The notes beneath the pieces were generated by a model, which did no database searches, was not told the DNA's origin, and worked only from the letters and a program-made list of their open reading frames with translations. A program made the position numbers and the translations under genes. Source: Clostridium sp. CAG:780 (GTDB lineage Bacteria > Bacillota > Clostridia > TANB77 > CAG-508). Taken from it: 23,280 bases of DNA. The DNA lies in NCBI GenBank assembly GCA_000434195.1, contig HF994466.1, forward strand, positions 1 to 23,280. Reading direction: 5' to 3'. Shown in pieces: positions 13,431-20,324 of this stretch. Every line of letters starts with the position of its first letter. Positions within the stretch are counted from its first letter, which is position 1.

Positions 13431-13461
13431 AATATAGCTATTGTGTTAAAATAGCTATATT
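13431..13461 (+). promoter_or_regulatory. 12-bp perfect inverted repeat at the infA transcription start
   Basis: AATATAGCTATT (13431-13442) is the exact reverse complement of 13450-13461, with a 7-nt spacer GTGTTAA. It starts at the base after the -10 box, so the expected start site lies in its left arm. It could be an operator, a weak terminator for transcripts arriving from map (no clean T run follows), or a 5'-end stem for read-through RNA. Which one applies cannot be told from sequence alone. Confidence 0.6.
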
Positions 13462-13505
13462 GTATTTAATAATAAATAACAATAGAAAATAATGGAGGGA
13501 AAATA

Positions 13506-13724
13506 ATGTCAAAAGAGGATGTTATTGAAGTAGAAGGTACAGTTGTAGAAACTTTACCAAATACAAATTTTAAAGTAGAGTTAGAAAATGGTCATCAGAT
13601 ATTAGCTCACATCTCTGGAAAATTAAGAATGAATTACATCAAAATTCTTCCTGGGGATAAAGTTAAAGTAGAATTATCACCATATGATTTAACACGAGGA
13701 AGAATAACTTGGAGAGCAAAATAA
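13506..13724 (+). CDS. infA: Translation initiation factor IF-1
   Basis: IF-1 blocks the A site of the 30S during initiation. The product is 72 residues, exactly the family length, with MSKEDVIEVEGTVVETLPN, LENGHQILAHISGKLRMNYI and GDKVKVELSPYDLTRGRITWR, the S1-like OB fold. GGAGGG precedes the ATG. It is the first gene after the internal promoter and is followed by rpmJ, a common pairing in Bacillota. Confidence 0.97.
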   Translation: MSKEDVIEVEGTVVETLPNTNFKVELENGHQILAHISGKLRMNYIKILPGDKVKVELSPYDLTRGRITWRAK

Positions 13725-13774
13725 TATCTAATACTAATATATAACAATAAAAATAAATTAGGAGGTGCGTAACA

Positions 13775-13888
13775 ATGAAGGTTAGACCATCAGTAAAGAA
13801 AATTTGTGACAAATGCAAAGTAATAAAAAGAAAAGGTGTCATAAGAGTAATATGCGAAAATCCTAAGCATAAACAAAGACAAGGATAA
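13775..13888 (+). CDS. rpmJ: 50S ribosomal protein L36, zinc-binding
   Basis: L36 is a tiny zinc-ribbon protein of the 50S. The 37-residue frame reads MKVRPSVKKICDKCKVIKRK and continues to KHKQRQG; the zinc ligands Cys11, Cys14, Cys27 and His32 are all present (C+ form). AGGAGGTG precedes the ATG by a usual distance. It sits between infA and rpsM as normal, but is followed by an abnormal 470-bp non-coding region. Confidence 0.97.
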   Translation: MKVRPSVKKICDKCKVIKRKGVIRVICENPKHKQRQG

Positions 13889-13905
13889 TTAAAAATTTAG
13901 ATATT

Positions 13906-13970
13906 AACACAAATCAAGATTAGCGGCTGTTAAATATTAAAAAATATTTAATAAATTAAAGGTTTGTGTT
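13906..13970 (+). promoter_or_regulatory. Nested stem-loop downstream of rpmJ
   Basis: AACACAAATC (13906-13915) pairs with GGTTTGTGTT (13961-13970), ten pairs with one G-U. Inside, TTAAATATT (13930-13938) and AATATTTAA (13943-13951) form a perfect 9-bp stem with an AAAA loop. It precedes the tandem leader copies and may be a separate structural module, a processing site or part of a read-through control. No clear terminator tract follows. Confidence 0.5.
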
Positions 13971-13985
13971 TATATATATGCTTAT

Positions 13986-14180
13986 AAAAAAGTTAAAGAC
14001 CGGTTTAAAAAACTGTAAATTACAAGAATATTATAGGATACCTCTAAAACTATAATAAGAATGTAAATTTAAAAGAATTAAATTGGCACATTTCACCTTT
14101 GACAATTTTAGGAAGCAGTAAAAAACAAAATAATAAAAATAACATTTGGAGGTGCAAAAATGGCTCGTTTAGCAGGAGTT
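13986..14180 (+). repeat. Tandem leader, copy 1 (alpha operon structured RNA with Shine-Dalgarno, start codon and seven rpsM codons)
   Basis: First of two diverged tandem copies. Helices: P1 GTTAAAG/CTTTGAC (13992-13998/14097-14103), P2 CGGTTT/AAACTG (14001-14006/14010-14015), P3 TATTATAG/CTATAATA (14029-14036/14050-14057) with loop GATACCTCTAAAA, and P4 AATGT/ACATT (14060-14064/14088-14092) with inner AATTT/AAATT. CACCTTT (14094-14100) overlaps the P1 3' strand and can alternatively pair with GGAGGTG (14148-14154) of the Shine-Dalgarno. The unit ends after codon seven of a duplicated rpsM start. The last 41 nt (14140-14180) are identical to those of copy 2. Confidence 0.8.
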
Positions 14181-14192
14181 AAAAAAGGTTAA
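14160..14192 (+). pseudogene. Aborted duplicate of the rpsM 5' end
   Basis: ATG at 14160, with the same GGAGGTG ribosome binding site as the real rpsM, encodes MARLAGV identically to rpsM, then reads into the second leader copy as KKG and stops at TAA (14190-14192). The stop lies within the P1 5' strand of copy 2 (14188-14194). It is not a functional S13; it may be translated as a 10-residue leader peptide, in which case ribosomes would disturb the second leader fold. Confidence 0.75.
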
Positions 14193-14379
14193 AGACTAGT
14201 TTGAGAAACTGTAAAAAACAAATATATAATAAGATACCTCTAAGATTATTATATAAATGGTATTTAAAAGAATTAAATTAGTACATTTCACCTTTAACTA
14301 TTTTTATAAAGTAAAACAAACAAAAAAGTAAAATATATTAACATTTGGAGGTGCAAAAATGGCTCGTTTAGCAGGAGTT
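14181..14379 (+). repeat. Tandem leader, copy 2 (adjacent to functional rpsM)
   Basis: Second copy with the same fold: P1 GTTAAAG/CTTTAAC (14188-14194/14292-14298), P2 TAGTTT/AAACTG (14197-14202/14206-14211), P3 TATAATAA/TTATTATA (14225-14232/14246-14253) with loop GATACCTCTAAGA, and P4 around 14255-14288. Relative to copy 1, two P3 base pairs changed on both strands (T-A to A-T, G-C to A-T), and P1 and P2 changed through G-U intermediates. CACCTTT (14289-14295) can pair with the rpsM Shine-Dalgarno GGAGGTG (14347-14353). The copy runs 21 nt into rpsM. Confidence 0.8.
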
Positions 14380-14724
14380 GATTTACCTAGAGAGAAAAGA
14401 GTTGAAATAGGACTTACATATATATATGGAATAGGTCTTACTCGTTCTCAAGAAATACTAAAAAAAGCTGGAATCAATCCAGATATTAGGGTAAAAGATT
14501 TAACAGATGAACAAGTACAAGCAATTAGAAATGCAATGGAAGGATATACTCTAGAAGGAGATTTAAGAAGAGAAGTTGCATTAAACATTAAAAGATTAAC
14601 AGAAATTGGTTGCTATAGAGGACTTAGACATAGAAGAGGTCTTCCAGTAAGAGGACAAAGAACAAAAACTAATGCTCGTACAAGAAAAGGACCAAGAAAA
14701 TTAGTCAGCAAAAAGAAAAAATAA
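14359..14724 (+). CDS. rpsM: 30S ribosomal protein S13
   Basis: S13 sits in the 30S head and contacts P-site tRNA and the 50S. The 121-residue product begins MARLAGVDLPREKRVEIGLTYIYGIG and ends with GCYRGLRHRRGLPVRGQRTKTNARTRKGPRK, both diagnostic. GGAGGTG (14347-14353) is its ribosome binding site and is the proposed target of the leader's anti-Shine-Dalgarno segment. The first seven codons and the upstream region exist in a second, non-functional copy 199 bp upstream. First gene of rpsM-rpsK-rpsD-rpoA-rplQ. Confidence 0.97.
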   Translation: MARLAGVDLPREKRVEIGLTYIYGIGLTRSQEILKKAGINPDIRVKDLTDEQVQAIRNAMEGYTLEGDLRREVALNIKRLTEIGCYRGLRHRRGLPVRGQRTKTNARTRKGPRKLVSKKKK

Positions 14725-14771
14725 AATAAAAAATCCAATCTAATTTTTCAAAAAGGAGGGAATTTAGAGAA

Positions 14772-15170
14772 ATGGCTACAAAGAATATAGCAAAGAAACC
14801 AGTTAGAAGAAGAGATAGAAAGAACATAGAAAAAGGTATGGCTCATATCCATTCTAGCTTTAATAATACAATCGTTACATTAACAGACGCTCAAGGAAAT
14901 GTTTTATCATGGGCAAGTGCTGGAGAATTAGGATTCAAAGGTTCAAGAAAAAGTACACCATTTGCTGCAGGAGAAGCTGCTGAAACAGCTGCAAAAGCTG
15001 CAATGGAGCATGGACTAAAAACAGTTGATGTTTTTGTTAAAGGACCAGGTTCTGGACGTGAATCAGCAATAAGATCTCTACAAACAGCAGGTCTTGAAAT
15101 AACATCAATCAAAGATGTTACTCCAATTCCACACAATGGTTGTAGACCACCAAAAAGAAGACGTGTATAG
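14772..15170 (+). CDS. rpsK: 30S ribosomal protein S11
   Basis: S11 lies on the 30S platform near the mRNA exit. The 132-residue product has GMAHIHSSFNNTIVTLTDAQGN, SWASAGELGFKGSRKSTPFAA and the C-terminal DVTPIPHNGCRPPKRRRV. Length is as expected. AAAGGAGGG precedes the ATG after a 47-bp gap. Confidence 0.98.
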   Translation: MATKNIAKKPVRRRDRKNIEKGMAHIHSSFNNTIVTLTDAQGNVLSWASAGELGFKGSRKSTPFAAGEAAETAAKAAMEHGLKTVDVFVKGPGSGRESAIRSLQTAGLEITSIKDVTPIPHNGCRPPKRRRV

Positions 15171-15224
15171 TAATATACAAAAAATATAAAAATCGAGAAA
15201 TAATTAAGGAAGGTGAAAATAAAA

Positions 15225-15851
15225 ATGGCAAGATATAAAGACGAACAATGCCGTATTTGCCGTAGAGAAGGACAAAAATTGTTCTTAAAAGGTGCTAGAT
15301 GCTATTCAGACAAATGTAGCGTAACTAGAAGAAATTATGCACCAGGACAAAATGGTCAAAAGAAGAGCAAGATTTCTGAATATGGTACTCAATTAAGAGA
15401 AAAGCAAAAAACAAAAGCTTTCTATGGAGTAGGAGAAAAACAATTTAGAAGATACTTCGAAAAAGCATCAAACAGTAAAGGAAAAACAGGTGAAGTTTTA
15501 CTTCAATTATTAGAAAGCAGACTAGATAACGTAGTATATAGATTAGGATTCGCAAGTTCAAGAGCACAAGCAAGAATGCAAGTTACACACGGAGCTTTTG
15601 AAGTAAACGGACAAAAAGTTGATATACCATCATACCTAGTAAAACCAGGAGATGTAATCTCTGTAAGAGAAATAAGAAAAGATAACGGAACAATAAAAAT
15701 AGCAGTAGAAGAAAATAGTAGCAGACCAGTTCCAGCTTGGTTAGAAAAAGATCAAGAAAAATTAAGTGGAAAAGTACTAACATTAGCAACAAGAGAAGAT
15801 GTTGACCTACCAGTTGAGGAACATTTAATAGTAGAGCTTTACTCTAGATAA
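15225..15851 (+). CDS. rpsD: 30S ribosomal protein S4, zinc-type
   Basis: S4 is a primary 16S assembly protein and, in E. coli, the repressor of the alpha operon. The 208-residue product begins MARYKDEQCRICRREGQ and has Cys9, Cys12, Cys26 and Cys31, the zinc-containing C+ form. The S4 RNA-binding domain lies at about 98-150 (SRLDNVVYRLGFASSRAQAR, VNGQKV, VKPGDVISVRE). The ATG at 15225 is chosen over an in-frame GTG at 15213, which is part of the GGAAGGTG ribosome binding site. Being in this operon, S4 is the obvious candidate regulator of the tandem rpsM leader; that is inference. Confidence 0.97.
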   Translation: MARYKDEQCRICRREGQKLFLKGARCYSDKCSVTRRNYAPGQNGQKKSKISEYGTQLREKQKTKAFYGVGEKQFRRYFEKASNSKGKTGEVLLQLLESRLDNVVYRLGFASSRAQARMQVTHGAFEVNGQKVDIPSYLVKPGDVISVREIRKDNGTIKIAVEENSSRPVPAWLEKDQEKLSGKVLTLATREDVDLPVEEHLIVELYSR

Positions 15852-15874
15852 TAGGTTATATTAAGTAAAAGTGA

Positions 15875-15897
15875 ATAAATATATCTAATATATTTAT
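15875..15897 (+). promoter_or_regulatory. 10-bp hairpin upstream of the rpoA ribosome binding site
   Basis: ATAAATATAT (15875-15884) pairs perfectly with ATATATTTAT (15888-15897) around a 3-nt loop. AGGAGGT of rpoA starts four bases later. All pairs are A-U, so stability is moderate. It may influence rpoA translation or mRNA processing. Confidence 0.45.
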
Positions 15898-15911
15898 ATT
15901 AGGAGGTAAAA

Positions 15912-16859
15912 ATGATAGAATTTGAAAAGCCAAATATTAAATGCTTAGAAATGGATAACACTAACAATTATGCTAAATTTACATGTGAACCATTAGAGCG
16001 TGGCTATGGTATTACAATAGGAAATTCATTAAGAAGAATACTACTTTCTTCATTACCAGGAGCAGCTATTACTTCTGCAAAAATAGAAGGTGCTGCACAC
16101 GAATTTACTACAATACCAAACGTGGTTGAGGATGTACCAGAAATAATAGTAAACTTAAAAATGGTTAGACTAAAAATTGATGGTGACGAAGTAAAAAATC
16201 TAAGAATAAACTTCGAAGGAGAAGGAGAAGTAACAGCTGCTAATATCGAAACAGATGGAACAGTTGAAATACTAAATCCAGATCTACATATTGCAACAGT
16301 TTCTGAAGGTGGTCGTCTAGTAATAGAATTGACAGCAAATCGTGGTAGAGGATATAACAACGCAGAAAAGAATAAAACACCAGATATGCCAATCGGTGTA
16401 ATTCCAATAGACTCTATATACACACCTGTAAAGAAAGTTAATTACTCAGTAGAAAATACTAGAGTTGGACAAATGGTAGACTTAGATAAACTTACAATAG
16501 AATTATGGACTGATGGAAGCCTTAAACCATACGAAGCTCTAAGCTTAGCAGCAAAAATAATGACAGAACACTTAGAACTATTCATAGACCTATCAGAGAT
16601 AAGTAAAAATACACAAGTAATGATAGAAAAAGAAGAATCTAAGAAAGAAAAAATTCTAGAAACTTCAATAGAAGACTTAGAATTATCTGCAAGATCATTT
16701 AACTGCTTAAAGAGAGCAGGAATATCTACTGTAGAAGATTTAACAAATAAGACAGAAGCTGAAATGATGAAGGTAAGAAATTTAGGTAAAAAATCATTAG
16801 ATGAAGTAACTAACAAATTACATTCATTAGGACTAGACTTCGCGAACAATGATGATTAA
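15912..16859 (+). CDS. rpoA: RNA polymerase subunit alpha
   Basis: The alpha subunit dimerises to nucleate RNA polymerase assembly and contacts UP elements and activators. The 315-residue product has the N-terminal domain (FTCEPLERGYGITIGNSLRR, LLSSLPGAAITSAKIEGAAHEF, GVVEDV-type region TIPNVVEDVPEII) and the C-terminal domain at about 255-310 (LELSARSFNCLKRAGISTVEDL, VRNLGKKSLDEV), linked by a charged segment. The start follows AGGAGGT. It sits between rpsD and rplQ as usual and ends 15 bp before the rplQ start. Confidence 0.98.
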   Translation: MIEFEKPNIKCLEMDNTNNYAKFTCEPLERGYGITIGNSLRRILLSSLPGAAITSAKIEGAAHEFTTIPNVVEDVPEIIVNLKMVRLKIDGDEVKNLRINFEGEGEVTAANIETDGTVEILNPDLHIATVSEGGRLVIELTANRGRGYNNAEKNKTPDMPIGVIPIDSIYTPVKKVNYSVENTRVGQMVDLDKLTIELWTDGSLKPYEALSLAAKIMTEHLELFIDLSEISKNTQVMIEKEESKKEKILETSIEDLELSARSFNCLKRAGISTVEDLTNKTEAEMMKVRNLGKKSLDEVTNKLHSLGLDFANNDD

Positions 16860-16874
16860 AGGAAGGTGAAAAAA

Positions 16875-17399
16875 GTGGCAACAAATAGAAAGTTAGGAAG
16901 AACAACAGACATACGCTTAGCAATGCTTAAAACACAAGTAACAGACCTTTTATGGCATGGAAAAATAGAAACAACAGTAACAAGAGCAAAAGAGACAAAA
17001 GCAATAGCTGATAGTTTAATAGCTCTAGCTGTAAAAGAAGCAGGAAACTTTGAAGAAGTTGAAGTAAAAGTTTCAAAAGCAAAATTAGACGAAAAAGGAA
17101 ACAAAGTTACAGAGCTTGTAAAAAGCAAAAATGGCAATGAATATCTAAAAGTAGTAAGAGAAACAACTACAGAAAAAAGAAAAAAAGATATGCCATCAAA
17201 ACTAAATGCTAGAAGAAAAATAATGCAAAATGTTAATAAAGTAAAAGATGCAGAAGGAAAAAACGTAGACCTACCAACAAAATTATTCGATGAATTAGCA
17301 CCAAAATACAAAGATGTAAAAGGTGGATATACAAGAATAATAAAAGTAGGACTAAGAAGAGGAGACGCTGCAGAAACAGTTATATTAGAACTAATATAA
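16875..17399 (+). CDS. rplQ: 50S ribosomal protein L17 with central insertion
   Basis: L17 lies near the peptide exit tunnel. The product (174 residues) begins with RKLGRTTDIRLAMLKTQVTDLLWHGKIETT and ends with GGYTRIIKVGLRRGDAAETVILEL, the two conserved ends. Between them is an insertion of roughly 50 residues (about 57-105, including VEVKVSKAKLDEKGNKVTEL) absent from the usual protein of about 120 residues. GTG at 16875 is chosen since the in-frame GTG at 16866 is part of the GGAAGGTG ribosome binding site. Last gene of the operon. Confidence 0.93.
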   Translation: MATNRKLGRTTDIRLAMLKTQVTDLLWHGKIETTVTRAKETKAIADSLIALAVKEAGNFEEVEVKVSKAKLDEKGNKVTELVKSKNGNEYLKVVRETTTEKRKKDMPSKLNARRKIMQNVNKVKDAEGKNVDLPTKLFDELAPKYKDVKGGYTRIIKVGLRRGDAAETVILELI

Positions 17400-17410
17400 T
17401 TAAATATAAA

Positions 17411-17444
17411 AAGACACAAATTCCATTGATTTGTGTTTTTTTTT
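17411..17444. terminator. Bidirectional terminator closing the ribosomal cluster
   Basis: ACACAAAT (17414-17421) pairs with ATTTGTGT (17429-17436), loop TCCATTG, followed by a run of nine T (17436-17444). On the other strand the stem is followed by CTTTTTAT, so it can also end the convergent minus-strand gene at 17449. Confidence 0.92.
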
Positions 17445-17448
17445 ATGT

Positions 17449-17799
17449 CTAAATTGCGGATTTGTAGGCTAGCAAAGAAGAATATTCTTCCAAAGACAAA
17501 ACAGTAATAAAATTAAAATCCTTAGCAAAAGTATGTAAAATATTCAAAGTATTATCTGTAGAATCTAAATCCACAATAATAATTTCAGGAATATTCAAAT
17601 TATAATAAAGCATTTGATAAATAAACAAACGCATAAAATACTCAATATTATTTTCTTGATTGTGAACAGTAATAACAAAAGATGTTCCAGTAAAAGAAAC
17701 TTTAGGATATCTACGTATATGAACAATAGTCTTAACAATCTCAAACAGACCATATAAAGCAAAAATCCATAAAAGAGAAGTAAGAATAAAATCTAACAT
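17449..17799 (-). CDS. Small membrane protein with a truncated GT2-like segment, function unknown
   Basis: On the minus strand, ATG at 17799-17797 follows a strong GGAGG site (17804-17808), giving 116 residues ending TAG at 17449. Residues 1-28 or so contain one membrane helix (FILTSLLWIFALYGLFEIV) followed by a basic HIRRYPK. Residues 41-85 (FVITVHNQENNIEYFMR... and EIIIVDLDSTDNT) resemble the first Rossmann half of family-2 glycosyltransferases, but the aspartate-rich acceptor half is missing. It is therefore unlikely to be an active transferase alone. A longer frame to 17961 runs through the promoter region and overlaps recD2, and is not preferred. The product is not further recognised. 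Confidence 0.7.
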   Translation of the reverse strand: MLDFILTSLLWIFALYGLFEIVKTIVHIRRYPKVSFTGTSFVITVHNQENNIEYFMRLFIYQMLYYNLNIPEIIIVDLDSTDNTLNILHTFAKDFNFITVLSLEEYSSLLAYKSAI

Positions 17800-17826
17800 A
17801 ATTTCCTCCAAAATAAAATCTAATAT

Positions 17827-17856
17827 ATAATATGAAAAACAAAAGAATTGTGTTAA
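17827..17856 (-). promoter_or_regulatory. Probable promoter of the minus-strand membrane protein
   Basis: Read on the minus strand, TTAACA (17856-17851) and TATTAT (17832-17827) are 18 bp apart, about 30 nt before the start codon. Each hexamer differs from consensus by one base. It is plausible but lies in very AT-rich DNA. Confidence 0.4.
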
Positions 17857-17869
17857 TTGAACAATAACA

Positions 17870-17898
17870 TTGAAAAGAACAAAATTTTGTGATAAGAT
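17870..17898 (+). promoter_or_regulatory. Possible promoter of recD2
   Basis: TTGAAA (17870-17875) and TAAGAT (17893-17898) are spaced by 17 bp, about 45 nt before the recD2 start. The -10 is poor; a GATAAT two bases further on is an alternative with longer spacing. Divergent from the preceding minus-strand promoter. Confidence 0.3.
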
Positions 17899-17943
17899 AA
17901 TATAAGTCAAGAGAGACAATAAAAATAGAATTGAGGAAACAAG

Positions 17944-20196
17944 TTGCAAATAGAAGGTCAAATAATAGATATTATATATAAAAACGAAATTAATAGCTAC
18001 ACAGTAGCAACCTTTGAAACGGCAGAAAACGAAGAAATCACTGTTGTAGGCTATTTGCCGTTCATAAACAATGGAGACAATCTAAGATTGACAGGAGATA
18101 TAGTAACACATCCAGAATATGGAGAACAACTAAAAATAGCAACATTTGAAAAAGTAATACCATCAACGCCAGAAGCATTAGAAAAATATTTAGCAAATGG
18201 TAACTTCAAAGGAATAGGACCAGCAACAGCAAAGAAAATAGTAAAAACATTTGGAAAAGACACAATAAACATAATAAAATTAGAACCTCAAAAATTAACA
18301 CAAATAAAAGGAATAAACAAAGCAAAGGCACTAGAAATAGCACAGCAATTTCTAGAAAACTGGGAGCTATGGCAAATAGTAGGATTCTTGGACAAATTTG
18401 GAATAGGTCCTCAAAATGCAGAAAACGTATATAAAAAATTAGGAGAAAGCGCGCTAGAAAAAATAGAAGAAAATCCATACATATTAATAGATGTAGCAAG
18501 TAAAGTCAACTTCGAAAGAGTAGACAAAATAGCATTAGACTTAGGCTTTGAGCAAGATAACTACAAAAGAATAAGAAGCGGAATAAAATATGGACTAGAA
18601 AAAATAGGGCTAAATGGTCACTCAGCAGTCATATATGAAACCTTAGTACAATTCGAGCAAGAACTATTAAGAATAGATGTAAATGCAATAGAAGAAACAA
18701 TAATAGATATGAAAGCAAAAGAAGAAATAATCATAGAAGAAAGAGATGATCAGAAAGAATGGGTATATGCTAAACCATTTTATATAGCAGAAAAGAATAT
18801 AGCAGAAAAAATAACAACACTAAGAGATTCAGAAAATACAAAGAGAATAAAAACAATAAAAAAAGAATTAGAAAAAATAGAAAAAGAAATCGGACTAAGT
18901 TTATCAGAAAAACAAAAAGAAGCAATATTTAGTGTAAATGACAATAATGTATGTGTAATAACAGGAGGACCAGGAACAGGAAAAACAACAATCATAAAAG
19001 CAATAATAGAATTATACAAAAAACATAAAATGAAGCCTGTTCTATGTGCACCAACTGGAAGAGCTGCAAAAAGAATGACAGAAACAACAGGAGAAGAAGC
19101 AAAAACACTACATAGATTGTTAGAATTAATGGGTGGAACAAGTGACACAGATTCTTTTAGCGTAGACTTATTAGTTACTCCAATAGATGCAGACATAATA
19201 ATAGTAGACGAAGCATCAATGATTGACATGTTTTTAATGAACTACTTGTTAAAAGGAATATATAACGGAACAAAGTTGGTGCTAGTAGGAGACGTAGATC
19301 AGTTACAATCAGTGGGACCAGGAAGTGTTCTAAAAGACATAATAGAATCAGAAAGAATAGAAACAATAGAACTAAACCAAATATTTAGACAGGCAGCAAA
19401 AAGCAAAATAATAGTAAATGCACATAGAGTCAACAATGGGGAAAATTTTATAAGTGGAAATGTAAAAGAAACAACAGTAGATGAAGAGAATGTAGAGCTA
19501 CTAGATGATTTCTTCCTTATAAACGAACCAAATCAAGAAAAAGCACAAAGCACTATTGTAAGCCTTTGCAAAGGAAGACTGCAAAAATTCGGAAACTACG
19601 ACTTCTTTAGTAACATCCAAGTAATAACACCAACCAAAAAAGGAAAACTTGGAACGAAAGAACTAAATGCATTATTGCAAAGTGAAATAAACCCAATGGA
19701 AGCAGACAAAGAAGAAAGAACCTTTGGAGATATGAAATATAGAGAACAAGATAGAGTAATGCAGGTAAAAAATAATTACAATATATTATGGGAAAAAGAT
19801 AATGACAGAGAATTCAAAAAAGAACTAGGCAATGGAGTGTTTAACGGAGAATTAGGAGTAATAGAAAAAATCAACAAAGAGGATAAAACAATAAGAGTAA
19901 AATTTGATGATGGAAAAGTTGCAACATACGAAAACACAGACTTAGACCAACTAGAGTTGGCATATGCAATCACAGTACACAAATCACAAGGAAGTGAATT
20001 TGATGTTGTACTATTTGTAGCATCTCAAACAACTCCATTACTATTAACAAGAAACCTGCTATACACAGCGATAACAAGAGCAAAAAAACTGCTAATAGTA
20101 ATAGGACCACAAAGTGTAGTAAACTACATGATAACAAACAACACAACAAAGAAAAGAAACACAGGACTAAAATACAAACTAAGAAACATAAAATAA
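17944..20196 (+). CDS. recD2: RecD2-type ATP-dependent DNA helicase
   Basis: RecD2 is a 5'-3' superfamily 1B helicase found in bacteria without RecBCD pairing, with roles in repair and replication-fork maintenance. The 750-residue protein has an N-terminal OB-like region, helix-hairpin-helix motifs (FKGIGPATAKKI, 88-99; IKGINKAKALEI, 121-132), Walker A GGPGTGKTT (341-349), Walker B IIIVDEASM (418-426), motif III GDVDQLQSVGPG (449-460), motif IV LNQIFRQA (477-484), and C-terminal YAITVHKSQGSEFDVV and LLYTAITRAKKLL. The start is TTG (17944) after GAGGAA; no early ATG exists, so a non-ATG start is required. It is transcribed alone and ends at a strong terminator. Confidence 0.93.
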   Translation: MQIEGQIIDIIYKNEINSYTVATFETAENEEITVVGYLPFINNGDNLRLTGDIVTHPEYGEQLKIATFEKVIPSTPEALEKYLANGNFKGIGPATAKKIVKTFGKDTINIIKLEPQKLTQIKGINKAKALEIAQQFLENWELWQIVGFLDKFGIGPQNAENVYKKLGESALEKIEENPYILIDVASKVNFERVDKIALDLGFEQDNYKRIRSGIKYGLEKIGLNGHSAVIYETLVQFEQELLRIDVNAIEETIIDMKAKEEIIIEERDDQKEWVYAKPFYIAEKNIAEKITTLRDSENTKRIKTIKKELEKIEKEIGLSLSEKQKEAIFSVNDNNVCVITGGPGTGKTTIIKAIIELYKKHKMKPVLCAPTGRAAKRMTETTGEEAKTLHRLLELMGGTSDTDSFSVDLLVTPIDADIIIVDEASMIDMFLMNYLLKGIYNGTKLVLVGDVDQLQSVGPGSVLKDIIESERIETIELNQIFRQAAKSKIIVNAHRVNNGENFISGNVKETTVDEENVELLDDFFLINEPNQEKAQSTIVSLCKGRLQKFGNYDFFSNIQVITPTKKGKLGTKELNALLQSEINPMEADKEERTFGDMKYREQDRVMQVKNNYNILWEKDNDREFKKELGNGVFNGELGVIEKINKEDKTIRVKFDDGKVATYENTDLDQLELAYAITVHKSQGSEFDVVLFVASQTTPLLLTRNLLYTAITRAKKLLIVIGPQSVVNYMITNNTTKKRNTGLKYKLRNIK

Positions 20197-20200
20197 CACA

Positions 20201-20236
20201 ACCGATAGCAAAACAAGAATTGCTATCGGTTTTTGT
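20201..20236 (+). terminator. Terminator after recD2
   Basis: ACCGATAGCAA (20201-20211) pairs perfectly with TTGCTATCGGT (20220-20230), 8-nt loop, followed by TTTTTG. An 11-bp stem with four or more GC pairs makes it one of the strongest terminators in the window. Confidence 0.92.
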
Positions 20237-20263
20237 TAAACAATGGTATGCTTACTGTACCCC

Positions 20264-20292
20264 TTGCAAAATTCGACAAACTAAGGTAAAAT
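20264..20292 (+). promoter_or_regulatory. Promoter of the pilin-like / rnhB / pdp operon
   Basis: TTGCAA (20264-20269) and TAAAAT (20287-20292) are separated by 17 bp, 33 nt before the pilin-like gene's ATG. Hexamers match 4 and 5 of 6. It follows the recD2 terminator, which supports a new transcription unit. Confidence 0.55.
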
Positions 20293-20324
20293 ATAAAAAG
20301 CAAAAAATAAAAAGGAGAATATCA

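Noticed and set aside
13889..14358. Insertion sequence or CRISPR as explanation of the repeat before rpsM
   Set aside because: There are only two direct copies of about 195 nt, with no transposase, no terminal inverted repeats and no spacer structure; both carry rpsM start sequence, so tandem duplication of the leader is the simpler explanation.
17800..17961. Extension of the minus-strand membrane protein to 17961 (170 residues)
   Set aside because: It would overlap the recD2 start and the promoter region, and it adds extra hydrophobic segments without homology. ATG 17799 has a strong GGAGG site at normal distance.
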